From an uncultured Bacteroidota bacterium (GTDB lineage: Bacteria; Bacteroidota; Bacteroidia; Chitinophagales; Chitinophagaceae): a DNA stretch of 12,182 bases. The stretch covers positions 1-12,182 of the forward strand of contig CAMLEX010000063.1 of NCBI GenBank assembly GCA_946479055.1, given 5' to 3'. Made by a program: the position numbers and the translations under genes. The notes under the pieces are model-generated. The model was given only the letters and a program-made list of their open reading frames with translations. It was not told where the DNA came from and did no database searches. Of the stretch, positions 1 through 7,054 are shown piece after piece (position 1 is the stretch's first letter; each line of letters begins with the position of its first letter).

Positions 1-1386
1 GGACAGAAGTTTAGAAAAACGGGTTTGACTTTATTTGCTTCCCGCAATAGTAATAAAGCGTATGATCCATCAGATATTGGTTTGACAGCGATCCCTAAAT
101 TTGAGCGCTATACACTCAATCCAAAATTCTTTGTGTATTTCAACAATAACACACAACTGAACCTTGGCGTTAATCTTACTACGGAAGATCGTACCGGTGG
201 TGACATTGATTTTATAAAAAGGAAAAAGTCATCCGGTTTTTTTGAAAAAAATAATAGTGACCGAATCAGCACCCAATTCAGTTTTGAACACCGGTTTGGT
301 AAATGCAGTCATATTACGATTAAGAATAGTTTTAATCATTTCAAACGGGTTATGACATTACCAGGGTATGAGTTTAGCGGTGTGCAAAAAGGAACTTTCA
401 CGGAAGCTACTTATGCATCTCATGCTGACAGATCGGAATGGATCACCGGTTTGAATTTCGTAACGGACAAGTTTGATGAAGTAAAAACTACGGCGACACC
501 CTTACGTAATTATGAACAACTCACAGTTGGAGCTTTTATTCAGAATAACCTGGAGATAAATAAAAAATTTAGCCTGGAAACGGGTTTAAGAGCTGATCAT
601 GTGAAAGATTATGGCTTTGCTTTTTTACCAAGGGTATCTGCTTTGTTCAAATTCACTCCAAAGTTGTCTTCCCGAATTGGTGGAGGGCTTGGATATAAAA
701 CCCCAACTATTTTTACGGAAGAAAGTGAAAGGCTGCAATATAAAAATATTTTGCCGGTAGATGATAATACTAACAAACTGGAGCGCAGCTATGGTGTGAA
801 TGCGGATATTAATTACAAAACAAAATTGGCGGATGGCAATATAAGTTTCAGTGTCAATCATCTTTTCTTTTATACCCGCATTGCTGATCCGTTGTTATTA
901 CAACCCGACGGAAACAATTATCGTTTTAATACAGTTGATGGTCATATAGATAGCAAAGGAATGGAAACGAATATAAAACTAGGTTACAGCGATTTCAAAT
1001 TATTCCTGGGTTATACATTCACGAAAGCATACTTGCATGAAGGGAATAATAAAACGGAAAATTTCCTGACGCCAAGGCATCGCCTCAATTCCGTATTGCT
1101 GTATGAAGTGGAAGATAAATGGAAACTTGGACTGGAAGGATATTATTTCAGTAAACAAAAGTTAAGCGATGGCACTACTGGCAAACCTTACTGGATCACA
1201 GGTTTTATGGTAGAAAAACTCTGGGAGAAATTTTCAGTATATATCAATTTTGAAAATTTTTTAGATGCAAGACAAACGAGGTATGGTAGTATTTATACCG
1301 GAACAATCACTGATCCTGTGTTTAAAGATATTTATGCACCATTGGATGGATTTGTGATAAATGGCGGAATAAAATTGAGGTTGTAG
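1..1386 (+). CDS. TonB-dependent outer-membrane receptor, C-terminal part (5' end outside window)
   Basis: The frame is open from the first base (GQKFRKTGLTLF...) to a TAG stop, giving 461 visible residues, so the gene starts upstream. The TTG at position 25 is an internal Leu codon, not a start. The visible part is a run of alternating hydrophobic/polar strands with many aromatic residues, as in the 22-stranded barrel of TonB-dependent receptors. Examples are FLGYTFTKAY, LTPRHRLNSVLLYEV and the closing strand FVINGGIKLRL. A segment near YKTPTIFTEESERLQY resembles the mid-barrel region of ferrienterochelin/colicin-type receptors. The plug, TonB box and signal peptide would lie upstream and cannot be judged. 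The protein would import a bulky ligand (siderophore, cobalamin, metal chelate or other) across the outer membrane using TonB-ExbBD energy. The substrate cannot be told from this part. It ends with Leu rather than the usual terminal aromatic. Confidence 0.9.
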   Translation, partial: GQKFRKTGLTLFASRNSNKAYDPSDIGLTAIPKFERYTLNPKFFVYFNNNTQLNLGVNLTTEDRTGGDIDFIKRKKSSGFFEKNNSDRISTQFSFEHRFGKCSHITIKNSFNHFKRVMTLPGYEFSGVQKGTFTEATYASHADRSEWITGLNFVTDKFDEVKTTATPLRNYEQLTVGAFIQNNLEINKKFSLETGLRADHVKDYGFAFLPRVSALFKFTPKLSSRIGGGLGYKTPTIFTEESERLQYKNILPVDDNTNKLERSYGVNADINYKTKLADGNISFSVNHLFFYTRIADPLLLQPDGNNYRFNTVDGHIDSKGMETNIKLGYSDFKLFLGYTFTKAYLHEGNNKTENFLTPRHRLNSVLLYEVEDKWKLGLEGYYFSKQKLSDGTTGKPYWITGFMVEKLWEKFSVYINFENFLDARQTRYGSIYTGTITDPVFKDIYAPLDGFVINGGIKLRL

Positions 1387-1405
1387 TTGATATTGAAAAT
1401 AAATA

Positions 1406-1437
1406 AAATGCGGCAGAGGATTCTTTCTGCCGCATTT
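1406..1437. terminator. Bidirectional intrinsic terminator between the receptor and ferritin genes
   Basis: A perfect 12-bp stem (AAATGCGGCAGA at 1406-1417 with its complement at 1426-1437) encloses an 8-nt loop. On the minus strand the stem is followed by a T-rich run (TTTTATTTATTTTC). On the plus strand it is followed by ATTATT. It lies between the stop codons of two convergent genes, which fits termination in both directions. Confidence 0.85.
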
Positions 1438-1489
1438 ATTATTAAAGCTGGTTCTTGTGTCCTGATTAACGCTCGCAATTTTTTATTCA

Positions 1490-2008
1490 CTACTTCTTTT
1501 CCTTTCCGCCACCTGCTCCCCTGTAAAACATAATATCCCTATCAAACAAGTATAGCCCACTACGGTCATCGCCAATCATTTCTAATTTGTCATTCAGCGT
1601 CCGGGCTGTTCTTTCTTCCTCTATCTGCTCGTTTACATACCACTGCAGAAAATTATGCGTAGCATAATCTTTTTCTGTTAATGACAAATGAACAAGATCA
1701 TTGATACTATCACTTACCTGAAGCTCATGTTTCAGAAACTCTTCAAACACGCTTTTTAATGATTTGAAAGTAATGATGGGCTGATGGAGAGCCGGTACTA
1801 CTGCAAAGCCACCCCTTTCATTGACAAAGCGGATAAGCTTCATCATATGTATTCTTTCTTCATCCGATTGTTTGTAGAAGAATTCTGTTACTCCCTGCAG
1901 ACCCGGTTGTATTTCGGCCCAGGACGCCATCGCCAGGTAGGCCTGGGATGATTCAGCTTCCATTTGGACCTGTTTATTTAATGCCTCTTGTATGGGTTTT
2001 GATACCAT
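1490..2008 (-). CDS. ftnA: Bacterial non-heme ferritin (FtnA-like)
   Basis: The 172-residue protein matches the length and four-helix pattern of bacterial ferritin. It would form a 24-subunit cytosolic shell that oxidises Fe(II) and stores it as a ferric mineral core. Residues that align with the E. coli FtnA ferroxidase centre are visible: E17 and Y24 in helix A (MEAESSQAYLAM), E51 and H54 in helix B (DEERIHMM), E95 in helix C (LKHELQVS), and E127, Q128 and E131 in helix D (FLQWYVNEQIEEER). No Met or Cys suggestive of a bacterioferritin heme site was noticed. The C-terminal tail is Gly/Lys-rich (GAGGGKEKK). The ATG start is preceded by an AT-rich stretch without a Shine-Dalgarno sequence, common in Bacteroidota. 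It is separated from upstream nrdA by a terminator, so it is probably transcribed on its own. No Fur-type box was recognised. Confidence 0.95.
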   Translation of the reverse strand: MVSKPIQEALNKQVQMEAESSQAYLAMASWAEIQPGLQGVTEFFYKQSDEERIHMMKLIRFVNERGGFAVVPALHQPIITFKSLKSVFEEFLKHELQVSDSINDLVHLSLTEKDYATHNFLQWYVNEQIEEERTARTLNDKLEMIGDDRSGLYLFDRDIMFYRGAGGGKEKK

Positions 2009-2063
2009 GATATAATAGTTTTATTTACACAATTTAAGTTTTATATCATCCTTCGGCAAGCGT

Positions 2064-2099
2064 AAAATAAAAAAAAAGAGGAACAGAAAACTGTCCCTC
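2064..2099 (-). terminator. Intrinsic terminator after nrdA
   Basis: On the minus strand a 9-bp stem (GAGGGACAG at 2099-2091 pairing with CTGTTCCTC at 2086-2078, one G-T wobble) with a TTTT loop is followed by nine T residues and a further T-rich run to 2064. It begins 24 bases after the nrdA stop codon, so it should end the nrdBA transcript and separate it from ferritin. Confidence 0.9.
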
Positions 2100-2122
2100 C
2101 GTATATAAACCGTCAGTAAGTA

Positions 2123-4480
2123 TTATGATCCGCAGCTGATGCAGCCTTCGGGGTTATCTAATGAGCAGGAGATTTGTTCAACTGCCATTGCTTTATCCGT
2201 TGCTGCTTGCTTCACTACATCAGAATCAACGGTGAACTTCACCGCATCAGTAGCCGCTTTGGTCCGCAGGTAATACATACCTGTTTTCAATCCTTTCTTC
2301 CAGGTGTAGAAGTGCATAGAGCTCAGCTTTGCAAAATTGGGCTGCTCTACAAACAGGTTCAATGATTGAGATTGACAAATAAATGCACCACGGTCGGCGG
2401 ACATATCAATGATGGTACGTTGTTTTATTTCCCATACTGTTTTGTAGATCTCTTTTAAATTGGCTGGTATCTCTTCAATATTTTGAACAGATCCGTTAGC
2501 AGCAATGATGCGTTGTTTCATGCTGTCATTCCAAAGGCCAAGGCTCATCAGATCTTTCAGCAAATGTTTATTCACTACCACAAACTCACCACTTAATACA
2601 CGGCGGTTATAAATGTTAGAAGTGTATGGTTCGAAACATTCGTTATTACCTAAAATCTGGGAAGTAGAAGCTGTAGGCATTGGCGCCAGCAATAAAGAGT
2701 TACGTATGCCATGTTCTTTGATCTCTGCTCTCAATGCATTCCAGTCGTAACGGTCGCTTGGTTCAGCGTTCCACATGTCAAACTGGAAAATACCTTTTGA
2801 TAATGGTGAGCCTTCAAAAGTTTCGTAAGCTCCCTGTTCTTTAGCGATATTTTTTGACGCTACTAAAGCAGCATAATAGATCGTTTCAAAAATATTTTTG
2901 TTCAGGAGCTTCGCCATCTCACTGTCGAATGGCAATCCTAATAGCATGAACACATCCGCTAAACCTTGCACACCAATTCCAATCGGACGATGACGGAAAT
3001 TGCTGCGTCTTGTTTCTTCTAATGGATAGTAATTATTATCAATGATCTTATTCAGGTTCTTTGTAATGATCTGTGTTACTTCCAGCAGCTTTTCAAAGTT
3101 GAATTTTTTGCCTTCTACAAAACGTGGCAAAGAAATAGAAGCCAAATTACATACTGCAGTTTCTTTATCATCACTGTATTCAATGATCTCGGTGCAAAGA
3201 TTGCTGCAACGAATAGTGCCTAAATTTTTCTGATTAGATTTTTCGTTAGCCGAATCTTTATAAAGCATATAAGGATTGCCGGTTTCTATCTGTGCTTCCA
3301 GTATAGCGTTCCAGAGATCACGGGCAGGAATTGTTTTCTTAGCCTTGCCTTCTTTTTCATACTGCTCATACAATGCTTCAAACTCGGCGCCATGTGTAGT
3401 ATGCAGATTTTTCGCTTCATTAGGGCAGAACAAACTCCACTGACCATCCGCTTCTACACGTTTCATAAACAGATCACAAACCCATAGTGCCAGGAAGAGA
3501 TCTCTTGCTCTCATTTCTTCTTTACCATGGTTCTTTCTCAGATCCAGGAATGCAAATACATCAGCATGCCATGGCTCCAGGTAAATAGCGAAAGCCCCTT
3601 TGCGTTTTCCGCCGCCCTGGTCTACATAACGGGCTGTATCATTAAATACACGCAGCATAGGGATGATGCCGTTGCTGGTGCCGTTTGTTCCTTTGATATA
3701 ACTGCCGGTAGAACGGATATTATGAACATTCAAACCAATGCCGCCGGCAGACTGCGAGATCAGGGCTGTATTTTTTAATGTTTCATAAATGCCTTCGATG
3801 CTGTCATCTTTCATGCTCAGCAGGAAACAGCTACTCATCTGTGGTTTAGGTGTACCGCCGTTGAACAAAGTAGGCGTAGCATGTATAAACCATTTTTCAC
3901 TCATCAGGTTATACGTTTCAATGGCAGCGTCAATATCATTTTTATGAATACCCAATGCGACACGCATGAACAAATGCTGCGGACGTTCTACTATTTTACC
4001 ATTTACTTTCAGCAAGTAAGATTTTTCTAATGTTTTAAAACCAAAAAAATCAAAATGGTAATCTCTTTCATAAATAATAGAGGCATCCAGGATATCCGCA
4101 TTCTGTTGAATGATCTCATATACATCATCCGCCAGTAACGGGGCTTTCTCTCCCGTTTTGTCGTCAATATAGTTATACAGCAATGAAGATGTTTCAGAAA
4201 AGGACTTGATCGTGTTTTTGTGCAGGTTGCTTACCGCTATTCTTGCTGCCAATACTGCAAAGTCAGGATGCTTGGTAGTAAAAGAAGCAGCTGTTTCCGC
4301 TGCCAGGTTATCCAGTTCCGTTGTAGGCACGCCGTTGTAAATTCCAACAATTACTTTTTTGGCGATCTCGATAATGTCATCGGATTTTAAGGTAAGACCA
4401 TAGCTCAGTTTCATTACCCTGGATGTGATCTTGTCGAAGTGAACGGCTTCCTGCTTGCCGTTGCGTTTCATTACATACAT
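2123..4480 (-). CDS. nrdA: Ribonucleoside-diphosphate reductase, class Ia alpha (catalytic) subunit
   Basis: The 785-residue protein reduces ribonucleoside diphosphates to deoxyribonucleotides in the cytosol, in complex with NrdB. Residues 1-90 form an ATP-cone ([15 protein letters not shown]), the allosteric activity site. The active-site disulfide pair is C218 (QMSSCFLL) and C444 (AVCNLAS). The radical Cys is C429, flanked by N427 and E431 (SNLCTEIIE). The radical-transfer tyrosines are Y736 and Y737 (GMYYLRT). The family signature [14 protein letters not shown] begins at residue 601. The C-terminal shuttle pair is C780/C783 (CISCGS), like the tail of eukaryotic R1 rather than E. coli NrdA. 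Met4 is a possible alternative start (MKRNGK). The gene lies 77 bases downstream of nrdB on the same strand and is probably co-transcribed with it, so the B12 riboswitch ahead of nrdB should control both. It is full length, with no missing key residue. Confidence 0.98.
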   Translation of the reverse strand: MYVMKRNGKQEAVHFDKITSRVMKLSYGLTLKSDDIIEIAKKVIVGIYNGVPTTELDNLAAETAASFTTKHPDFAVLAARIAVSNLHKNTIKSFSETSSLLYNYIDDKTGEKAPLLADDVYEIIQQNADILDASIIYERDYHFDFFGFKTLEKSYLLKVNGKIVERPQHLFMRVALGIHKNDIDAAIETYNLMSEKWFIHATPTLFNGGTPKPQMSSCFLLSMKDDSIEGIYETLKNTALISQSAGGIGLNVHNIRSTGSYIKGTNGTSNGIIPMLRVFNDTARYVDQGGGKRKGAFAIYLEPWHADVFAFLDLRKNHGKEEMRARDLFLALWVCDLFMKRVEADGQWSLFCPNEAKNLHTTHGAEFEALYEQYEKEGKAKKTIPARDLWNAILEAQIETGNPYMLYKDSANEKSNQKNLGTIRCSNLCTEIIEYSDDKETAVCNLASISLPRFVEGKKFNFEKLLEVTQIITKNLNKIIDNNYYPLEETRRSNFRHRPIGIGVQGLADVFMLLGLPFDSEMAKLLNKNIFETIYYAALVASKNIAKEQGAYETFEGSPLSKGIFQFDMWNAEPSDRYDWNALRAEIKEHGIRNSLLLAPMPTASTSQILGNNECFEPYTSNIYNRRVLSGEFVVVNKHLLKDLMSLGLWNDSMKQRIIAANGSVQNIEEIPANLKEIYKTVWEIKQRTIIDMSADRGAFICQSQSLNLFVEQPNFAKLSSMHFYTWKKGLKTGMYYLRTKAATDAVKFTVDSDVVKQAATDKAMAVEQISCSLDNPEGCISCGS

Positions 4481-4557
4481 GTCGTTATATATTTAGTTGG
4501 TTAGTAGTTTCAATTATAAATGGTCTCTGTAGGTAACGGATTTGAGGTAGAAATGTT

Positions 4558-5526
4558 CTAGAAATCTTCATCCATAGAGAATGATTTTCCTGTGTCATTC
4601 ATGACGCCTGATTTCTGATATTCCCCTACACGCTTTTCAAAGAAATTTGTTTTTCCCTGCAAAGAGATCAGTTCCATGAAATCGAAAGGATTGGTAGCAT
4701 TGAAAATTTTAGAATAGCCCAACTCGCTGAGCCATCTGTCAGCTACAAATTCAATGTATTGCTGCATCAGTTTTGCATTCATGCCAATCAGGTCAACGGG
4801 TAAAGCTTCAGTGACAAATTCTTTTTCAATAGCCACAGCATCGCTGATGATACCATGTACTTCTTTTTCAGATAATTTGTTTTGCAGCATGCTGTATAAA
4901 AGACAGGCAAACTCGCAATGCAAACCTTCATCACGGCTGATCAGTTCATTACTGAAAGTAAGACCAGGCATCAGGCCTCTTTTTTTCATCCAGAAAATAG
5001 AGCAGAAACTTCCGCTGAAGAAAATTCCTTCCACTGCCGCAAAAGCAACGAGACGTTCTGCAAAAGTTCCGTTCTCAATCCAGCGCAATGCCCATTCAGC
5101 TTTTTTCTTTACCGCAGGCACGGTATCAATAGCATGAAAAAGGCGATCCTTTTCTTTAGGATCTTTAATATAGGTGTCGATCAGTAAAGCGTAAGTTTCA
5201 GAGTGGATATTTTCCATCATGATCTGGAACCCGTAAAAACAACGGGCTTCCGGCAATTGCACTTCACTCATAAAGTTCACCGCCAGGTTTTCATTAACGA
5301 TGCCGTCACTGGCTGCAAAAAAAGCAAGTACATGAGAAATGAAATGACGTTCGCCATCATTAAGGGCATTCCAATCCTTCATGTCATCGCCAAGGTCGAT
5401 TTCCTCCGCCGTCCAGAAACTGGCTTCATGTTTTTTATATTGTTCCCAAATTTTTGGATACTTGATAGGAAGAATAACAAAGCGGTCTTTGTTTTCTCTC
5501 AGCAAAATTTCATTTTCGTCGTGCAT
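4558..5526 (-). CDS. nrdB: Ribonucleoside-diphosphate reductase, class Ia beta (radical-generating) subunit
   Basis: The 322-residue protein houses the di-iron centre and tyrosyl radical that start catalysis in NrdA. By alignment with mouse R2, the iron ligands are D74 ([11 protein letters not shown]), E105 and H108 (MMENIHSE), E166 (AAVEGIFF), E200 and H203 (RDEGLHCEF). The radical tyrosine is Y112 (SETYALLID). All are present, so this is a conventional tyrosyl-radical R2 rather than a radical-lacking or Mn/Fe variant. The C-terminal SFSMDEDF matches the acidic/aromatic tail that docks on the alpha subunit. Long blocks ([30 protein letters not shown]) are close to eukaryotic R2, as is common in Bacteroidota. 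It is the first gene of the nrdBA unit. The ATG is preceded by AT-rich sequence without a Shine-Dalgarno motif, and a leader of about 140 bases separates it from the cobalamin riboswitch. Confidence 0.98.
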   Translation of the reverse strand: MHDENEILLRENKDRFVILPIKYPKIWEQYKKHEASFWTAEEIDLGDDMKDWNALNDGERHFISHVLAFFAASDGIVNENLAVNFMSEVQLPEARCFYGFQIMMENIHSETYALLIDTYIKDPKEKDRLFHAIDTVPAVKKKAEWALRWIENGTFAERLVAFAAVEGIFFSGSFCSIFWMKKRGLMPGLTFSNELISRDEGLHCEFACLLYSMLQNKLSEKEVHGIISDAVAIEKEFVTEALPVDLIGMNAKLMQQYIEFVADRWLSELGYSKIFNATNPFDFMELISLQGKTNFFEKRVGEYQKSGVMNDTGKSFSMDEDF

Positions 5527-5573
5527 AGTATATTAAAATTTTCAATGTTATCAATGCGGCACGACAAGAGACG

Positions 5574-5608
5574 AAAAACCCTTTACTCTCTGCGTAAGAA
5601 AAGCGGTT
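5574..5608 (-). promoter_or_regulatory. Possible expression-platform hairpin in the nrdB leader
   Basis: Between the riboswitch and nrdB, on the minus strand, AACC (5608-5605) and CTTAC (5598-5594) can pair with GTAAAG and GGTT ending at 5577. The result is an imperfect, bulged stem that runs straight into a TTTTT tract (5578-5574). It could be a riboswitch-controlled attenuator. The stem is weak and the call is tentative; control by hiding the translation start is equally possible. Confidence 0.25.
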
Positions 5609-5663
5609 GTAGATCAATCTTGCCTGTACCTTATTCCGGAGGTTCCAAACAATAAACTTAATA

Positions 5664-5859
5664 GCGGCAGGTTTCCTGGCTTGGCCCAATTTTGACCGCC
5701 TTCCCATTCCGCCTTCGGCGAAACAGTGACTTTATTGATCAAACTTGTTCCCATTATTATAGGGCAGGGTGGCTTTACAGTTGCCGGTCAGCCCGTGATT
5801 TTCACACGGTTCCCTATTAAGCAAGACAGCGGTGGACTAAAGGACTGCCATGCACCGAT
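5664..5859 (-). promoter_or_regulatory. Cobalamin (adenosylcobalamin-type) riboswitch ahead of nrdBA
   Basis: Read on the minus strand, the conserved core is present in order. AATAGGGAA is followed by the small hairpin CCGTG-TGAAAAT-CACGG, then GGCAACTGTAAAGCCAC, a variable arm containing a CGCC-GAA-GGCG hairpin, GTCACTG...GGGAAGGC, and the B12 box AGCCAGGAAACC at 5681-5670. The closing helix pairs GGCAG (5849-5845) with CTGCC (5670-5666). This order and these blocks match the known cobalamin riboswitch family. It would sense B12 in the nascent mRNA and, by analogy with other members, switch off the downstream nrdB and nrdA when B12 is abundant. The edges are approximate. A protein reading of this stretch (5510-5707, minus) has no recognisable product and is not a gene. 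Confidence 0.96.
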
Positions 5860-5884
5860 ATTATTTATTTATTAAGAACTGGAA

Positions 5885-5917
5885 CGAATGTAGCATCTAT
5901 CATAGAAGTTTTCCCAA
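5885..5917 (-). promoter_or_regulatory. Candidate promoter for the riboswitch-nrdBA transcript
   Basis: On the minus strand TTG (5917-5915) and TACATTCG (5892-5885) are spaced by 22 bases. They resemble the Bacteroidota -33 TTG and -7 TAnnTTTG elements, with one mismatch in the -7 box. The position, about 26 bases upstream of the 5' edge of the riboswitch, fits a short lead-in before the aptamer. Confidence 0.35.
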
Positions 5918-5924
5918 GGAGTTT

Positions 5925-5939
5925 TTCACAGAATGTGAA
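5925..5939. promoter_or_regulatory. Perfect inverted repeat upstream of the nrdBA promoter (possible operator)
   Basis: TTCACA-GAA-TGTGAA is a perfect 6-3-6 inverted repeat lying just upstream of the candidate -33 element of nrdBA. This is a position typical of an activator site. It does not match the NrdR box consensus, and the half-site order is the reverse of the CRP/FNR arrangement. The binding protein, if any, is unknown. Confidence 0.25.
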
Positions 5940-6112
5940 TAGATTTTGTAATGCAATAGCAGCGGGAATTTGCGGGCAAAAAGGAGCGTTTTGATGATTT
6001 TATCTTCAATTTTCTTTTTGAAAAATGGTCTTTATCTACTTTACATGGAAAAAGTGATTTATTCCCCTGTATGTTATAACCGTAAGATCATATGTCATTA
6101 ATAAATATCTTT

Positions 6113-6137
6113 TTGAAAATACCACCGTATAATTTTG
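6113..6137 (+). promoter_or_regulatory. Candidate promoter of the nitroreductase gene
   Basis: TAATTTTG at 6130-6137, followed by CA, is an exact match to the Bacteroidota -7 box TAnnTTTG. A TTG at 6113-6115 lies only 14 bases upstream, shorter than the usual spacing, so the -33 element is uncertain. The start codon is 19 bases downstream of the box. Confidence 0.4.
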
Positions 6138-6156
6138 CAAAATACTAATACCAATA

Positions 6157-6741
6157 ATGATGAATCCCGATCTGTTCAATGAACTTGTACGTAATCGCCG
6201 TTCTGTTTTTCCCGACCAGCTTACACCAGGTAAAAAGGCAGATGATGAAATAATAAACGAAATATTGGTGAATGCAACATGGGCTCCGAATCACGGACAA
6301 CAGCAGCCCTGGCAGTTTACGGTGTTTACCGGCGAAGGATTAAAAAAATTGGCTGCATTTCAAAGTGAGCTATACAAGCAGGAAGCCGGTGATCAGTTTA
6401 AAGAGATCACTTATAATAAACTATTGCAGAATCCACTGAAGGCTTCTCATATTATTGCAATTGGAATGAAAAGGACCACAACAAAAAACATTCCTGAGAT
6501 AGAAGATATTGAAGCGGTAGCTTGTGCCGTGCAGAACATTTATCTATCTGTGGCCGCTTATGGTTTAGGTGGGTATTGGACTACAGGGGGTATAACCTAT
6601 AACGAAAAAGCGAAATCTTTTTTTGGCTTGGGTGAACAGGATAGGTTGCTTGGATTTTTTTATATCGGCCATGTAGCCCTTCCCTCTACGGGAGCCACCA
6701 GGTTGCCGATGGAACAAAAAGTATTCTGGATTAAAGAATAA
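6157..6741 (+). CDS. Nitroreductase family protein, YdjA-like
   Basis: The 194-residue protein is a compact FMN-dependent, NAD(P)H-using oxidoreductase of the nitroreductase superfamily, cytosolic and normally a dimer. FMN-binding features are visible: NRRS at residues 13-16, the segment WAPNHGQQQPWQF at 42-54, and the GLGGYWTTGG loop at 136-145. These, with CAVQNIYLS at 123-131 and EQDRLLGFFYIG at 160-171, follow the order in E. coli YdjA, the minimal member of the family, and the length also fits. The physiological substrate is not deducible; such enzymes reduce quinones, nitroaromatics or enones in vitro. The start has two consecutive ATG codons (MMNPDLF), and either could be used. It is transcribed divergently from nrdBA and there is no sign of co-regulation by the riboswitch, which acts only on the other strand. 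Confidence 0.93.
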   Translation: MMNPDLFNELVRNRRSVFPDQLTPGKKADDEIINEILVNATWAPNHGQQQPWQFTVFTGEGLKKLAAFQSELYKQEAGDQFKEITYNKLLQNPLKASHIIAIGMKRTTTKNIPEIEDIEAVACAVQNIYLSVAAYGLGGYWTTGGITYNEKAKSFFGLGEQDRLLGFFYIGHVALPSTGATRLPMEQKVFWIKE

Positions 6742-6773
6742 GACGGGAATCCGGCTATTAGGGACATTGTCCA

Positions 6774-6802
6774 TTGATTATTGCTCCGAAAAATTACCTT
6801 TG
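6774..6802 (+). promoter_or_regulatory. Candidate promoter upstream of the DUF4920 gene
   Basis: TTG at 6774-6776 and TACCTTTG at 6795-6802 are separated by 18 bases, a good match to the Bacteroidota TTG / TAnnTTTG promoter. Transcription would start near 6809. The DUF4920 mRNA would then have a leader of about 245 bases containing all the palindromes; alternatively a short non-coding RNA is made. Confidence 0.45.
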
Positions 6803-6839
6803 ATGATTGGATTAAAACCATTAAACTCATATGAAACGT

Positions 6840-6924
6840 CCATGACAAAATTTTCATTATATCACACAGGGCTCCGCCGCGGCGGATTGTCATGGTAAGT
6901 TCCCTGCCTGCCGACCTGCAGGCA
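6840..6924. repeat. Nested palindromes, probable dispersed extragenic repeat
   Basis: CCATGACAA (6840-6848) and TTGTCATGG (6887-6895) are perfect inverted arms. Directly inside the right arm sits the perfect 14-base palindrome TCCGCCGCGGCGGA (6873-6886). Ten bases after the outer arm comes another hairpin, TGCCTGC (6905-6911) with GCAGGCA (6918-6924) and a 6-base loop. The GC-rich palindromes, non-coding location and compact size resemble repetitive extragenic palindromic elements. Whether copies exist elsewhere cannot be seen here. Confidence 0.5.
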
Positions 6925-6959
6925 TCTGGCCAAAATAAAATAAAAAATAAACAGATGAA

Positions 6960-7043
6960 ATGAGCCATAAAAATTTTAGAGCAATTTATACCAACTGCGA
7001 TGAAAATTTTTATGAAGAATTCCATTTGACCAAAAAACGATAA
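6960..7043 (+). CDS. Small open frame of 27 codons, doubtful
   Basis: ATG at 6960 to TAA at 7041 encodes MSHKNFRAIYTNCDENFYEE followed by FHLTKKR. It ends 11 bases before the DUF4920 start. It has no recognised relative, signal peptide or membrane segment. It overlaps a 12-bp inverted repeat (6966-6977 with 7003-7014), so the sequence may be constrained as RNA or DNA rather than as protein. It could be a leader peptide or chance. Confidence 0.15.
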   Translation: MSHKNFRAIYTNCDENFYEEFHLTKKR

Positions 7044-7054
7044 AAAACATACAA

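Larger units (their letters stand above)
5527..6156. other. Divergent intergenic region between nrdB and the nitroreductase gene
   Basis: This 630-base gap holds the nrdBA leader, the cobalamin riboswitch, the nrdBA promoter and operator candidates, and the nitroreductase promoter. The remaining stretch at about 5940-6105 is AT-rich. I see no gene, RNA or repeat in it. Confidence 0.8.
6742..7054. other. Intergenic region with promoter and nested palindromes
   Basis: This 313-base gap has no clear gene. It holds a good promoter match (6774-6802), a nested palindromic block (6840-6895), a second hairpin (6905-6924), an AT-rich stretch, and a 12-bp inverted repeat (6966-7014). The GC-rich palindromes stand out against the AT-rich surroundings. 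A 27-codon open frame runs at 6960-7043 and is listed separately. Confidence 0.7.

Noticed and set aside
25..1386. Receptor gene starting at the TTG at position 25
   Set aside because: The frame is open to base 1, and the plug, TonB box and signal peptide are missing. The gene is simply cut by the window edge.
5203..5655. 150-codon open frame on the plus strand
   Set aside because: It is antisense to nrdB and its leader and has no family features. The nrdB frame has every catalytic residue.
5510..5707. 65-codon open frame on the minus strand across the nrdB leader
   Set aside because: It overlaps the riboswitch 3' half and the nrdB start in another frame. It has no recognisable product, and the RNA element explains the sequence.
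5925..5939. NrdR box or CRP/FNR site
   Set aside because: The inverted repeat has neither the NrdR consensus nor the TGTGA-N6-TCACA order, so it is reported only as an unassigned inverted repeat.
6660..7025. 121-codon minus-strand open frame covering the end of the nitroreductase gene and the intergenic palindromes
   Set aside because: It is half antisense to a well-supported gene and half in palindromic non-coding DNA, and no domain can be seen.
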